NCBI GenBank assembly: GCA_963665045.2
Contig: CAXXJQ010000009.1
Coordinates: 248,001 to 312,000, forward strand
Source of the DNA: JAFGRU01 sp016934985
Lineage (GTDB): Bacteria > Desulfobacterota > Desulfuromonadia > Desulfuromonadales > JAAYDE01
Length of the DNA stretch: 64,000 bases
Reading direction: 5' to 3'
Position numbers and translations under genes: made by a program. Shown one piece after another: positions 44,280-55,300 of the stretch. The notes under the pieces were generated by a model. It saw nothing but the letters and a program-made list of their open reading frames with translations, did no database searches and was not told the origin of the DNA. Positions within the stretch are counted from its first letter, which is position 1, and each line of letters begins with the position of its first letter.

Positions 44280-45683
44280 CTAATTTTTCCGGACCTTCCG
44301 AGGGACCTTGTGAACCGCCCGGCCCAACGCATCATCCGCCGCTTCCTTGATCATCTCCGGCAAAGTCGGGTGAGAATGGACCACCTCGGCCAACTGGGAA
44401 ACAGTTGTTCCTGTCTGCATAGCCACAGCCAGTTCCGAAATAAGGGTCGCCGCCTCCTCACCATGAGCCGAAGCCCCCATGATAGTGCCGTCCCTGGTGT
44501 CGGCAAAGAGCTTGACCATGCCCCTCTCCTTGCCGTCGCACAGGGCCTTTCCCGACGCCTGAAATGGGAACCATCCGGTTTGAAAGTCGCGGCCCGATTC
44601 GTGGCACTGGCGCTCAGTCAAGCCGACCTGGCCGATTTCCGGAAAAGTGAAAATGGTCGAGGGGATGACACGGTAATCCGCCTCGGCAGTGCCGCCCAAT
44701 GCATTCTTGACGGCAATCTCAGCCTGATAGCTCGCCACATGAGCCAACTGAATCTTGTTGGTTACATCGCCGATAGCAAAGATATTGGGCACCGACGTCC
44801 GCATGTGGGAATCGACCCCAATGGCCCCATTTTCAAGTTTGACCCCGATCTCCTCCAGTCCGAGATTTTCGGTGTTGGGCCGCCGACCGAGAGCGCAGAG
44901 AACCATGTCCGTCTCCAGAATGTCCTCCTGCCCGGAGAGACGCAACTGCAACTTTCCCGCGTCCCTCCCCTGCAGGGCAACCTCCGCCCCCTTGCGAATA
45001 TCGACGCCTTTGGCGACAAGCTGCCTTTCTACTTCCTTGACCGCCTGCGGATCGGATAAGGCGAGCAGTTCGGGCATCTTTTCAACCAGCACCACCTTGG
45101 TGCCGAAAACAGCGGCGATGCCCGCCAGTTCACAACCGATATAGCCGCCGCCGATAATAACCAGGCTTTCCGGAAAAGCATCCATAGCGAGAAATTCTTC
45201 GCTTGTCAAAATATTTTTTCCGTCCACCGGAAAAGCCTGCAGGGTAATGGGTTTGGAGCCGGGTGCGAGAATGATGTTGCGGGCCTGAATGTGGCCGGTC
45301 ACAGAACCCTGGTGAATCCTGATGCGGTTGGTCCCTTCCAGGGTGGCCGCGCCACGAAAGATTTCCACCTTGTTTTCCGCCAGCAATTTCTCCACGCCGG
45401 ATTCCAGTTTACCGACAACTTTATTTTTTCTTTGAATCGCGGCCTCGATGTCAAAACGCAAACCATCAGCATGCACACCATGCACCGCACCGTCCCGCAC
45501 CATATCCAGGAGCCGGGCGGTACTGAAAAAGGCCTTGGTCGGAATGCAACCCCGGTGCAGGCAGGTACCGCCGATTTTGCCCTTTTCAATGAGACAGACA
45601 CAAGCACCTTGCTGGGCCGCCCGAATAGCGGCTGTATAACCGCCCGGACCACCACCGATTACGGCAATATCGAACTCAACCAT
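44280..45683 (-). CDS. lpdA: Dihydrolipoyl dehydrogenase (E3)
   Basis: A 467-residue flavoprotein that reoxidises lipoyl groups of the pyruvate and oxoglutarate complexes. The FAD fold is IAVIGGGPGGYTAAIRAAQQG, the redox disulfide is in GGTCLHRGCIPTK, the NAD fold in VIIGGGYIGCELAG and the C-terminal His-Glu pair in HSHPTLPEMIKEA. It is probably the E3 for the pdhABC genes at 18-21 kb. Its start overlaps the tsaE stop by eight bases, an unusual partner. Confidence 0.93.
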   Translation of the reverse strand: MVEFDIAVIGGGPGGYTAAIRAAQQGACVCLIEKGKIGGTCLHRGCIPTKAFFSTARLLDMVRDGAVHGVHADGLRFDIEAAIQRKNKVVGKLESGVEKLLAENKVEIFRGAATLEGTNRIRIHQGSVTGHIQARNIILAPGSKPITLQAFPVDGKNILTSEEFLAMDAFPESLVIIGGGYIGCELAGIAAVFGTKVVLVEKMPELLALSDPQAVKEVERQLVAKGVDIRKGAEVALQGRDAGKLQLRLSGQEDILETDMVLCALGRRPNTENLGLEEIGVKLENGAIGVDSHMRTSVPNIFAIGDVTNKIQLAHVASYQAEIAVKNALGGTAEADYRVIPSTIFTFPEIGQVGLTERQCHESGRDFQTGWFPFQASGKALCDGKERGMVKLFADTRDGTIMGASAHGEEAATLISELAVAMQTGTTVSQLAEVVHSHPTLPEMIKEAADDALGRAVHKVPRKVRKN

Positions 45684-46170
45684 GGACTTTGCTCCCTTCT
45701 TCAGGCCACAGCCCCGCTAGCTGCTGCAACAATTCCATGTGCGTTTCTCCATGCGCCTCAAAAGTCAACTCGCGCTTTGTCTCATCCAGATGCCGAAAGC
45801 GGATGTACAACCCTTCCGCCTCCAATCCCTCGGCACGGTCGGCCCATTCCACGACAACGACACCCTCCTCACGGAGATAGTCCTCAAAACCGATGTCCAT
45901 GAGGTCGTCGAGACCCGAAAGGCGATAAAGATCGAAATGATACAGGTTCAAACGGCCGCTGTAAAGGTTCATCAGGGTGTAGGATGGGCTGGAAACCTGA
46001 ACACCCTCATCACCGGCAAGGCTGTCCCCGATCCCACGGGTCAGGCAGGTTTTCCCCGCACCCAGGTCGCCAATCAAAAAAATTGCCGTGGGACGTTCCA
46101 CCAGTGAACCGAGCAAGCGCCCCAAGCTCTCGGTCTCCTCGGGAGAGGAAGTGACGACCTGCCAAGCCAT
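45676..46170 (-). CDS. tsaE: tRNA threonylcarbamoyladenosine biosynthesis ATPase TsaE
   Basis: A 164-residue P-loop protein that drives the TsaB-TsaD t6A machinery. Walker A is GDLGAGKTCLTRGI, followed by SPSYTLMNLY and the YHFDLYRLSGLDDLMDIGFEDYL and VVVEWADRAEG motifs that define the family. It overlaps lpdA and follows the CBS gene by five bases. Confidence 0.92.
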   Translation of the reverse strand: MAWQVVTSSPEETESLGRLLGSLVERPTAIFLIGDLGAGKTCLTRGIGDSLAGDEGVQVSSPSYTLMNLYSGRLNLYHFDLYRLSGLDDLMDIGFEDYLREEGVVVVEWADRAEGLEAEGLYIRFRHLDETKRELTFEAHGETHMELLQQLAGLWPEEGSKVHG

Positions 46171-46175
46171 GCGCC

Positions 46176-46625
46176 CTAAAGCTCCATGGAACGGATGATA
46201 TCGAGACGCGCCACGACCCCGACGACTTTCTCCCCATCGACAACGGGTACGAGATGGACATGATGCTTGGTCATGAGACGGGCGATTTCAGGTACCGGGG
46301 TATCCGGTTCGCAGGTGATCACTTCCCCGGAGCAGATCTCCGCCACGGTCCGGGCGCTGATCTTTTTCAACTCCTCCTTGAACTTTTTTGTGCTTTCCAG
46401 GTAGAGCACCCAGTCGAATATGGAAATAACCGTGGGGATATGCAGGGGCTGATCCCGCTCCACCAGATCGCTTTCCGAAATAATGCCGGAGAGACGGCCC
46501 TGAGCATCTATGACCGGCAGCGTGCTGACGCCTTTTTCCACAAAAAGACGGGCCAGCTCTTCCAGATCCGTTTCCGGAAAAACGGAAAACACCTCCCGGG
46601 TCATAATATCTTTAGCTGTATGCAT
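46176..46625 (-). CDS. CBS-domain pair protein
   Basis: A 149-residue protein made of two CBS domains, AKDIMTREVFSVFPETDLEELARLF through SGIISESDLVERD and the second pair ending VVGVVARLDIIRSMEL. Such tandem pairs bind adenine nucleotides and act as energy sensors. No catalytic domain is fused. It sits between nnr and tsaE with two- and five-base spacings, so it is part of that operon; its partner is unknown. Confidence 0.88.
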   Translation of the reverse strand: MHTAKDIMTREVFSVFPETDLEELARLFVEKGVSTLPVIDAQGRLSGIISESDLVERDQPLHIPTVISIFDWVLYLESTKKFKEELKKISARTVAEICSGEVITCEPDTPVPEIARLMTKHHVHLVPVVDGEKVVGVVARLDIIRSMEL

Positions 46626-46627
46626 GA

Positions 46628-48187
46628 TTAATCCTCCTTGAGTCTAAGGGCGTGCAGGGCGAGGGGAATTTCAGACAGGACATCGGTGGCAACCATACCG
46701 TTTTGGCCCATGGTCACGGCAAGACGGTCGGCAGCATAACCATGGAGAAAGACCCCCAGGACGGCTGCATCTTCACCGCTCAGGCCCTGCGCCATTAAGC
46801 CGCCGATGAGGCCGGTCAGAACATCCCCCATTCCTCCGCTGGCCATGCCCGGGTTGCCACTGCCGTTGACCCGAATCCTCCCGTCAGGGAAGGCGATCAG
46901 GGTACGGGCACCCTTTAAAACCAGAACAACATTAAAACGCCCGGCAAAATTACGGGCCGCAGAAATACGATCAGCCTCAATTTCCGCCACCGTCATTCCG
47001 GTGAGACGCGCCATTTCACCAGGGTGGGGAGTAAGAACCAGGGCCTGCCCGGCACGCTCCCGAAGCACCTCGGTATGCCCCGCCAGGGCATTGAGACCAT
47101 CCGCATCGATGACCATGGGGACAGGACAGGAGCGAATCAGACGCCGCACCAGCACCGTCGTTTCATCGCAAGTCCCGAGCCCGGGCCCCAGGGCCACAAC
47201 CTCCCGGTCCTCAGCCAGAGCGAGTATCTGTTCAAAAGCCATGAGGCTCAGGGCACCGTCCAGGTCAGGCATGGGTACGGTCATGGCCTCGGTCAGCTTG
47301 GTTTCAAGAATATCATGAACGGCCAGAGGACAGGCCAAAGTCACCAGACCGGCGCCCGCCCGCAGACCTCCATCGGCAACCAGGGCCGCCGCACCGCTCT
47401 TGCCGGTACTGCCGGCCACGACCAGGAGATGGCCGAAGGTTCCTTTGTGACCGGTCAGCGGCCGCTCGGGCAGCAGAGGCCGGACTTCATCACCATCCAC
47501 AAACAGATGACGGTCGGCGACGGACTCCATCAATACCTTCGGCATGCCGATATCGACAGTCCGGATCCCACCGCCGCAGGCAACCGCCGGGAAGAGCATC
47601 TGCCCCACTTTCGGAAAAGCGAAAGTGGCGGAACAAGCCGCCCGCACACAACACCCCAAAATCGCCCCGCTGTCAGCATTGGCCCCCGAAGGCATATCAA
47701 CCGCGGCCACCGGAAGTCCGGAAGCGTTGATCCAGGCGATGGCCTCGGCAAAATGACCGCGAATCTCTGAGGAAAGACCATTGCCGAAAATGGCGTCGAT
47801 AATGAGCTGAAAGCCCTGCTGGTCAGAAAGAACCGCCATCAGGCTTTTAGAATCAGGAGCGTAAACGACATCGGCCCCGCTGTGGTGAAGGATCTCGAGA
47901 TTGACCCGGGCGTCGCCCTTGATCTCCTCCCGCCTGGCCAGCACCAGGACCCGAACCCGCCAACCCCGGTTTTCCAGATGACGGGCGATGACATAGCCGT
48001 CACCGCCGTTGTTGCCCTTGCCACACAAAATCAAAGCCGGACCGGGCTTGAGATCACCAAAAAATTCGGAAAAATACTCTGCCGCCCCACGGCCGGCGTT
48101 TTCCATCAGGGTCAGGCCGGGAACACCGTATTTTTCGATGGCTTCCCGGTCGAGACTGCGCATTTCATCAGCGGTCAGTAATTTCAT
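46628..48187 (-). CDS. nnr: Bifunctional NAD(P)H-hydrate epimerase/dehydratase
   Basis: Repairs hydrated NADH and NADPH. The 519-residue product joins an N-terminal YjeF epimerase domain (GKGNNGGDGYVIARHL near 55, DAIFGNGLSSEIRG) and a C-terminal ADP-dependent dehydratase (GHKGTFGHLLVVAGSTGKSGA, VVALGPGLG, TPHPGEMARLTG, GNPGMASGGMGDVLTGLIGG). Both domains are complete. Its ATG overlaps the acpS stop. Confidence 0.94.
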   Translation of the reverse strand: MKLLTADEMRSLDREAIEKYGVPGLTLMENAGRGAAEYFSEFFGDLKPGPALILCGKGNNGGDGYVIARHLENRGWRVRVLVLARREEIKGDARVNLEILHHSGADVVYAPDSKSLMAVLSDQQGFQLIIDAIFGNGLSSEIRGHFAEAIAWINASGLPVAAVDMPSGANADSGAILGCCVRAACSATFAFPKVGQMLFPAVACGGGIRTVDIGMPKVLMESVADRHLFVDGDEVRPLLPERPLTGHKGTFGHLLVVAGSTGKSGAAALVADGGLRAGAGLVTLACPLAVHDILETKLTEAMTVPMPDLDGALSLMAFEQILALAEDREVVALGPGLGTCDETTVLVRRLIRSCPVPMVIDADGLNALAGHTEVLRERAGQALVLTPHPGEMARLTGMTVAEIEADRISAARNFAGRFNVVLVLKGARTLIAFPDGRIRVNGSGNPGMASGGMGDVLTGLIGGLMAQGLSGEDAAVLGVFLHGYAADRLAVTMGQNGMVATDVLSEIPLALHALRLKED

Positions 48188-48573
48188 TTTTCACGCTCCA
48201 GCACCACCGACGCCACAGCATAATCGCCGTCATGGGTCAAAGACAGGTGGAGAGTGCCCCCGCCACGCTCGGCAAAGATTTGAGCGGTTTTCCCCTGCAG
48301 CTCCAGCATCGGTTTTCCTGCCTCATCCTTGACAACCTCGATCTCCCGCCAGGAAACCCCCTGGCGCAGGCCCAGGCCCAAAGCTTTCAGGAAGGCCTCC
48401 TTGGCGGCAAAACGGGCCGCCAGAAACGGAGCCGGGTCAACCTTTCTCAGCGCATAGGCCTGTTCGTCCGGCGTGAACAAACGCTCGATAACCGACTCCT
48501 TATGCTCACTTATAAGCCGCCTGAACCGCTCGATGCGGGCCAGATCAACCCCAAGTCCTGCCACAGGTGCCAT
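48184..48573 (-). CDS. acpS: Holo-[acyl-carrier-protein] synthase
   Basis: Transfers phosphopantetheine from CoA to acyl carrier protein. The 129-residue product has the family motifs GLGVDLARIERFRR, LFTPDEQAYALRK, AARFAAKEAFLKALGLGLRQGVSWREIEV and LSLTHDGDYAVASVV. It is adjacent to nnr, as in many bacteria, and is preceded by a gap with repeat R1 copy D. Confidence 0.92.
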   Translation of the reverse strand: MAPVAGLGVDLARIERFRRLISEHKESVIERLFTPDEQAYALRKVDPAPFLAARFAAKEAFLKALGLGLRQGVSWREIEVVKDEAGKPMLELQGKTAQIFAERGGGTLHLSLTHDGDYAVASVVLEREK

Positions 48574-48681
48574 TTATTACAACCTTACCAAAAAAGTAAG
48601 AGTTACAAGCCCTCTGCATTGCAAAAGGCAAAAATAAAGATCTTTAAATAGGTTTTAAAAGGGGGTTTATTAGGTTTCCCC

Positions 48682-48880
48682 CCTTGCATCACAGCCGGAG
48701 CGGAAGGGACGTTTTGAAAACAAGACGGGCAGTTGAGCGGTTTTTGCGAATTCTGACCGTCCTCAAAACGTCTCTGGAGCGAAGGGAACCCGAAGGGCAA
48801 GGTGCGGGGCGTCCTTTTCTTTGCTTCTTTCTTTTTGACGTAAAAAGAAAGAAGGCGTCGTCCGGGGAAGCAACCCCGGC
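48682..48880 (+). repeat. Dispersed repeat R1, copy D
   Basis: R1 copy between glmM and acpS. It keeps the GCCGGAGCGGAAG start, CCGTCCTCAAAA, CGGGGCGTCC and the hairpin arms CTTCTTTCTTTTT/AAAAAGAAAGAAG before GGCGTCGTCCGGGG. Its hairpin differs in sequence from copies A and B yet keeps pairing, which suggests selection for structure or two subfamilies. Confidence 0.75.
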
Positions 48881-48907
48881 CCCTCAAACCACGGAATGTT
48901 AATGGGC

Positions 48908-50260
48908 TCAGCCCAGAACCTTTTTAACCGTCCCGGCAATCTCGTCGGCAAGGTTGGTAATTTCCTGCTTGTTCTCGCCCTCCAGCATAACCCTCAGCAC
49001 CGGCTCGGTTCCGGAATAACGCAACAATATCCGCCCCTTGTCCCCGAGTTTCTGTTCCGCATGCTTGACCACCTGCACGATCTCCGGAACATGGTCGATA
49101 TTTTTCCGGCTTTTTACCCGGACGTTGACCAGCACCTGAGGGAGTGGAACCATGACCCGCGCCAGCTCGGAAAGAGGCTTCTGGGTTCGCTGGGCAATAG
49201 CCAGAAGCTGCAGGGCCGAAATCATGCCGTCCCCGGTGGTATTGTAATCGAGGAAGATCATGTGTCCCGACTGTTCGCCACCAAAATTATAGCCCTTGCG
49301 GCGCATCTCCTCGACCACATAGCGATCGCCCACGTCGGTCTTGACCACCTTGCCGTTGGCCCTTTTCAGAGCAATATCGAGCCCCATATTGCTCATGACC
49401 GTAGCCACCAGGGTATTGTTGGCCAGTCTTTTTTCCTTGAGCATCTGAATACCACAGATGGCCATGATATGATCGCCGTCCACCACCTCACCGAATTCAT
49501 CAACAAAAATGACCCGGTCCGCGTCCCCGTCAAGAGCCAAACCGAGATGGGCGCCATGTTCCCTGACCGCCTCCGAAATGACCTCGGGGTGAAGGGAACC
49601 GACACCGTCATTGATATTGGTGCCGTCAGGGACAATTCCCAGGGGGATTACGTCGGCGCCAAGCTCCTCCAGAACCGCCGGAGCCACTTTATAGGCAGCC
49701 CCATGAGCGCAATCGACAACGATCTTGAGACCTTTCAGGTTGAGGTCATTGGGAAACGAGTTCTTGACGAAAACGATATAACGCCCTCTGGCATCCTCAA
49801 TGCGGAAGGCCTTGCCAACGTCCCCGGCCGTGGAGCGCAGCTCGTCGATTTTATCCGAAAGGACGAGCTCCTCTATCTTCTTTTCCTGCTCGTCGGGCAG
49901 CTTGAAGCCCTCGGCACAGAAAAATTTGATGCCATTGTCCTCATAGGGGTTGTGTGAAGCGGAAATAACGACGCCGGCATCGGCGCGCATGGAAGAGGTG
50001 ATAAAAGCGATTCCCGGCGTCGGCAAAGGCCCCACCAGAAGGACATCGGTGCCCATGGAACAGATCCCCGCCGCCAAGGCGTTTTCGATCATATAACCGG
50101 AAATCCGGGTATCCTTGCCGATAACGATGCGGGTTCTCTTTTTGCCGCTCTTGAAAACATAGGCGGCAGCACGCCCCAGTCTCAGTACCGTTTCAACCGT
50201 AAGCGACCCGACATTGGCCGTCCCGCGCACCCCGTCCGTTCCGAACATCTTTTTTCCCAT
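48908..50260 (-). CDS. glmM: Phosphoglucosamine mutase
   Basis: Converts glucosamine-6-phosphate to glucosamine-1-phosphate for cell-wall synthesis. The 450-residue product begins KKMFGTDGVRGTANV, has the phosphoserine loop GVVISASHNPYEDNGIKFF, the metal loop ALDGDADRVIFVDEFG, the sugar loop GGEQSGHMIFLDYNTTGDG and the phosphate-binding LLRYSGTEPVLRVM. The start is ATG 50260 after GGGAGAG; five upstream codons are not used. cdaA, ybbR and glmM together form a conserved c-di-AMP/cell-wall unit. Confidence 0.95.
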   Translation of the reverse strand: MGKKMFGTDGVRGTANVGSLTVETVLRLGRAAAYVFKSGKKRTRIVIGKDTRISGYMIENALAAGICSMGTDVLLVGPLPTPGIAFITSSMRADAGVVISASHNPYEDNGIKFFCAEGFKLPDEQEKKIEELVLSDKIDELRSTAGDVGKAFRIEDARGRYIVFVKNSFPNDLNLKGLKIVVDCAHGAAYKVAPAVLEELGADVIPLGIVPDGTNINDGVGSLHPEVISEAVREHGAHLGLALDGDADRVIFVDEFGEVVDGDHIMAICGIQMLKEKRLANNTLVATVMSNMGLDIALKRANGKVVKTDVGDRYVVEEMRRKGYNFGGEQSGHMIFLDYNTTGDGMISALQLLAIAQRTQKPLSELARVMVPLPQVLVNVRVKSRKNIDHVPEIVQVVKHAEQKLGDKGRILLRYSGTEPVLRVMLEGENKQEITNLADEIAGTVKKVLG

Positions 50261-50281
50261 TAAAATCTCTCCCAAACTAAA

Positions 50282-50932
50282 TCAAGATTTTTTCTTCACC
50301 GTTATGCGGACCTCGACATTCCTGATTTCCTTCAGGGACACATAGCGACCATGGAAATCAAGGGGCACCGAAATCGACATATCCTCTGCGAGTATTCTGA
50401 ATATCCACGGGCACGGTGGGGACCTCCCTGAATTTTTTTCAAATCCGCCGACCTCCCACTGATAACGACCTGCGCAGGAAGGATCTCAACCGTATCGACG
50501 CGGAAATCCTTGTCCGGCTCCCCGGTAAAAATCACCTTGACCGGAACCTGCTTCTCCTTGATCGTTTCCAGGCTGATGTCCAGAGTTGACGGCGAGAAGG
50601 CGGGTGATTTTCAGGGCCGTCGGGATTTTAACTCCCTGTTCCAGACGACGAAAGGTTGTCACCCCGGCTTTTGCCCCGTTCAGATCCACGGAAACCAGGA
50701 TATCGCTGGGCCGGAGACTGGACAGAATGGTACGGGGCCCACTGATGCGCACATCGACAAAACTGGGAACATCGTTGACCACCATCATCCCCTTGGGAAT
50801 ATTCTTCAATTCCAGGGGTACGGCAAAACCTACCTCTGCCGACTGTTCACCGGTTACAAAAAACCACAGAATCAGTGCAAAAAAAACGGACAGCACCTTG
50901 GCCGGCCAGTTATGAAGCAGTCTTTCCATCAT
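50282..50932 (-). CDS. ybbR: YbbR-domain protein (CdaR-like), frameshifted as given
   Basis: Membrane-anchored YbbR protein that in Firmicutes regulates the diadenylate cyclase encoded beside it. The N-terminal transmembrane segment is WPAKVLSVFFALILWFFVTG, followed by YbbR repeats. As given the frame is lost three times. Removing one base at about 50599-50600, one T from the run at 50433-50439 and one G from 50362-50365 gives an intact 215-residue product ending EVRITVKKKS at 50282, and the corrected length is divisible by three. All three are single insertions, as in the J genes and cdaA. The start overlaps the cdaA stop by four bases. Confidence 0.82.
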
Positions 50933-51721
50933 TTGGCCTTTTTCTTTTTCCGGGAAGCTACCGGCTCAAGCAGCCGTTTGAGAATCCGCCGCAAAGAGGT
51001 GGAATCGAGATCGCGAGTGATTTTTCCACCCACCACCACCGAAATCTTGCCTGTTTCTTCGGAAACCACGACGGTAACAGCATCGACCAGCTCGGTCAGA
51101 CCTATAGCCGCACGGTGACGGGTGCCGAAAGTTTTACTGATATCCGGGTTCTGGGACAGGGGGAGAAAGCACCCGGCCTGTTTGAGGCGCCCCTGCTGGA
51201 TGATAATCGCGCCGTCATGAATGGGGGAGTAGGGGAGAAAAATTGAAGTAATCAGGTCGCCGGCGACCTTGGCATCAATCTCCACCCCCATTTCGAGAAG
51301 ATCCTTAAGCCCGGTCTCTCTTTCGATAACGATCAGGGCGCCGATTTTTTTTATTGGCGAGGTTGACGCAGGCCTTGACCAGCTCTTCAATAATCTCCGT
51401 CTCCTCACGGTAGGAGATATCCGAGAAAAATGGATTTTTCCCGACATGAATGAGAGCCCGGCGGATATCGTGCTGAAAGAGAACGACAATGACGATTACT
51501 ATTGAGGAAATAAAGTTGTCAAGAATCCACTGCAGGGTGAATAGCCCGGTCACCTTGGAACCCAGGTAAACCAGGAAAATAACAGCGAGGCCGAAAAGCA
51601 TCTGAACGGCGCGGGTACCCTTGATGAGAAGGATGATCCAATAGATGATGCAGGCCACCAGGACGATGTCCAGCAGATCGTTCCAACGCAAATTGGCCAG
51701 AAGTTCCCAGGCTTCGTTCAT
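50929..51721 (-). CDS. cdaA: Diadenylate cyclase CdaA, one frameshift as given
   Basis: Makes cyclic di-AMP from two ATP. Three transmembrane helices open the protein (LDIVLVACIIYWIILLIKG, VQMLFGLAVIFLVYLG, ILDNFISSIVIVIVVLF). The DAC domain has KIGALIVIERETGL, the DGAIIIQQGRL motif and the GTRHRAAIGLTE active-site motif. The frame breaks in an eight-base run of T at 51345-51352; one base fewer gives 263 residues, the normal CdaA length. The lesion is best read as a sequencing over-call because the rest of both halves is intact. Confidence 0.88.
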
Positions 51722-51727
51722 GTCTCC

Positions 51728-52618
51728 CTACAAGGCTTCCCGCATTCCCTGCGAGCAGATGGCCCAGGCCGTCATGGCCGCATCCCGGCTCGCAGCAACA
51801 TCGTGAACCCGAAATATACAAGCCCCGGCCTGCACCCCCAAGGCAATGGTCGCAAGACTTCCGTAAAGACGCTCTCCGGGAGCTTTCCTGTCGAGAATGC
51901 CCCCGATAAAACTCTTCCTTGAAGTCCCGAGCAAAATCGGCAACCCCAGGGCATTCAAGGCACCAAGGCGCCGCAAAATCTGCAGATTGCCATCAAGGTC
52001 CTTGGCAAAACCGATCCCCGGATCAATAGCTATCCGGTCTTTTTCAACTCCGCAAGCCAGGGCTCTGGCAACTGCCTTTTCAAAAAATACCCGAATCTCG
52101 GCCAGGATATCGCCGTACTCGGTATCTTTCTGCATCTCCCGCGGGCGCCCCCGGGTGTGCATGAGAAAAAGTCCCGCCCCACTGGCGGCCGCCACCCCTG
52201 GCATCTCCGGGTCGAACTGAAAGCTGCTGATGTCGTTAATAAAGTTGGCCCCGGCAGCGACGGCCTCTGCCGCTACCCGGCTTTTATAGGTATCCACGGA
52301 AATTGGGACGGAAGATCGTCGGCGCAAGGCCTCAATCACGGGAATGACGCGCTCCAGTTCCTCTTCAACGGATACTGCCCCGGCTCCCGGGCGCGTGCTT
52401 TCCCCGCCAATATCGATAATGTCGGCACCCTCCCCGGCCATGTGCAAAGCCCTGGCTACAGCCGCATCCAGGTTTCGGTAACTGCCGCCATCAAAAAAGG
52501 AATCGGGCGTGACATTCAGAATTCCCATAATTCTGGGCACCGAAAGGTCGAGGGCCATCCCCCGCCCTTTCAACGTATGGGAAACATATTCAGAGTGGAG
52601 GCAGGATGTTTCTGTCAT
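51728..52618 (-). CDS. folP: Dihydropteroate synthase
   Basis: Joins p-aminobenzoate to dihydropterin pyrophosphate in folate synthesis. A 296-residue TIM barrel with IMGILNVTPDSFFDGG, DIIDIGGESTRPGA, SVDTYKSRVAAEA, FINDISSF, IDPGIGFAKD and LLGTSRKSFIG. It starts the folP-cdaA-ybbR-glmM operon, six bases before cdaA. The first 20 residues are less conserved, and a start at Met21 is also possible. Confidence 0.93.
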   Translation of the reverse strand: MTETSCLHSEYVSHTLKGRGMALDLSVPRIMGILNVTPDSFFDGGSYRNLDAAVARALHMAGEGADIIDIGGESTRPGAGAVSVEEELERVIPVIEALRRRSSVPISVDTYKSRVAAEAVAAGANFINDISSFQFDPEMPGVAAASGAGLFLMHTRGRPREMQKDTEYGDILAEIRVFFEKAVARALACGVEKDRIAIDPGIGFAKDLDGNLQILRRLGALNALGLPILLGTSRKSFIGGILDRKAPGERLYGSLATIALGVQAGACIFRVHDVAASRDAAMTAWAICSQGMREAL

Positions 52619-52960
52619 CGTTCAGAATGCTAGTCCGACTGGAAAGCGAGATTTTTGTGGAAAAACCCGGCGAGAGAATCCACCTGGATGTTTCCGGGAG
52701 ATCAATTGCCCACAACGGGCGGGATTGGCTTTACTTTGAAGTGCGGCGGGATACGAAGCCAGCCAGGAGGCCGACTCCGTAAATCCGTCTTCAAATCTGC
52801 GATAAAAGACAGCATCCGCAGGTTGGCAGCGGATAGCTTTCCAGCACCATGGGCTTGCCCCCCCATGGCAGGGTTAAAACACCAGCACCCGGCCGCACTC
52901 AAAAATGACGGGTACCAGCCAGGCAGTCAACCACAACGCAAACAGCAGCACAAGCAGGAA
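52619..52960. other. Intergenic region between ftsH and folP
   Basis: A 342-base gap. No coding region, tRNA or clear terminator was found; the open frames on either strand have no recognisable content. It could carry the folP operon promoter. Confidence 0.45.
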
Positions 52961-54859
<1,899 letters not shown>

Positions 54860-54971
54860 CTGATCCTCTCAAGTATGCGACGCCTTAACGGCCCGCTGAT
54901 GAAATTTAAAACTCCTGAATTAATTGAGAATTTACCATAAGATTTAAAAATATCACAAGGAAAGTTTTTTG

Positions 54972-55300
54972 TAACCTGAATCCATGGGCTTGAGACGGGA
55001 AAAAAGTGTAAATGCATGGCCTGAATAAGCGGTTCAAAAATGTGAAGCAGCCCCTTTGGTTCGCCGCTGGTTTTTGGAATGCATGAAGCCTTGCGGGCTT
55101 GGAGGCTCATGACGGAAAAAAGGGAAATCGAGAACAGATTTTTGCAAATTAGAGAGCGAATAGCGAGACTATTTGTCGAGAATTTGAAGAAATATGGGAT
55201 GCTTTGCCTTTTTCGCAATTAGATTCATTCCCAGGTCCGAAAGGCCCCTAAGCTGGTCGATGGCTTGCGCTGTTGCCCGGTCATAACCCCCGGACGAAGG
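54972..55300. repeat. Dispersed repeat R3, long copy overlapping the tilS 3' end
   Basis: About 330 bases related in reverse to 34141-34305. The left end AACCTGAATCCATGGGCTT and the right end, whose complement reads TCCGGGGGTTATGACC, resemble the R3 termini. The inside shares AAAAAAGTGTAAATGCATGG and the TTCAAAAAT region with the other copy. The right end extends into the last codons and stop of tilS. The gap between tilS and ftsH holds nothing else recognisable. Confidence 0.6.

Noticed and set aside
48603..48951. Short frames in R1 copies (also at 40-393 and 6950-7316)
   Set aside because: Recurring translations of a repeat, with no start signals; conserved only because the DNA repeat is.
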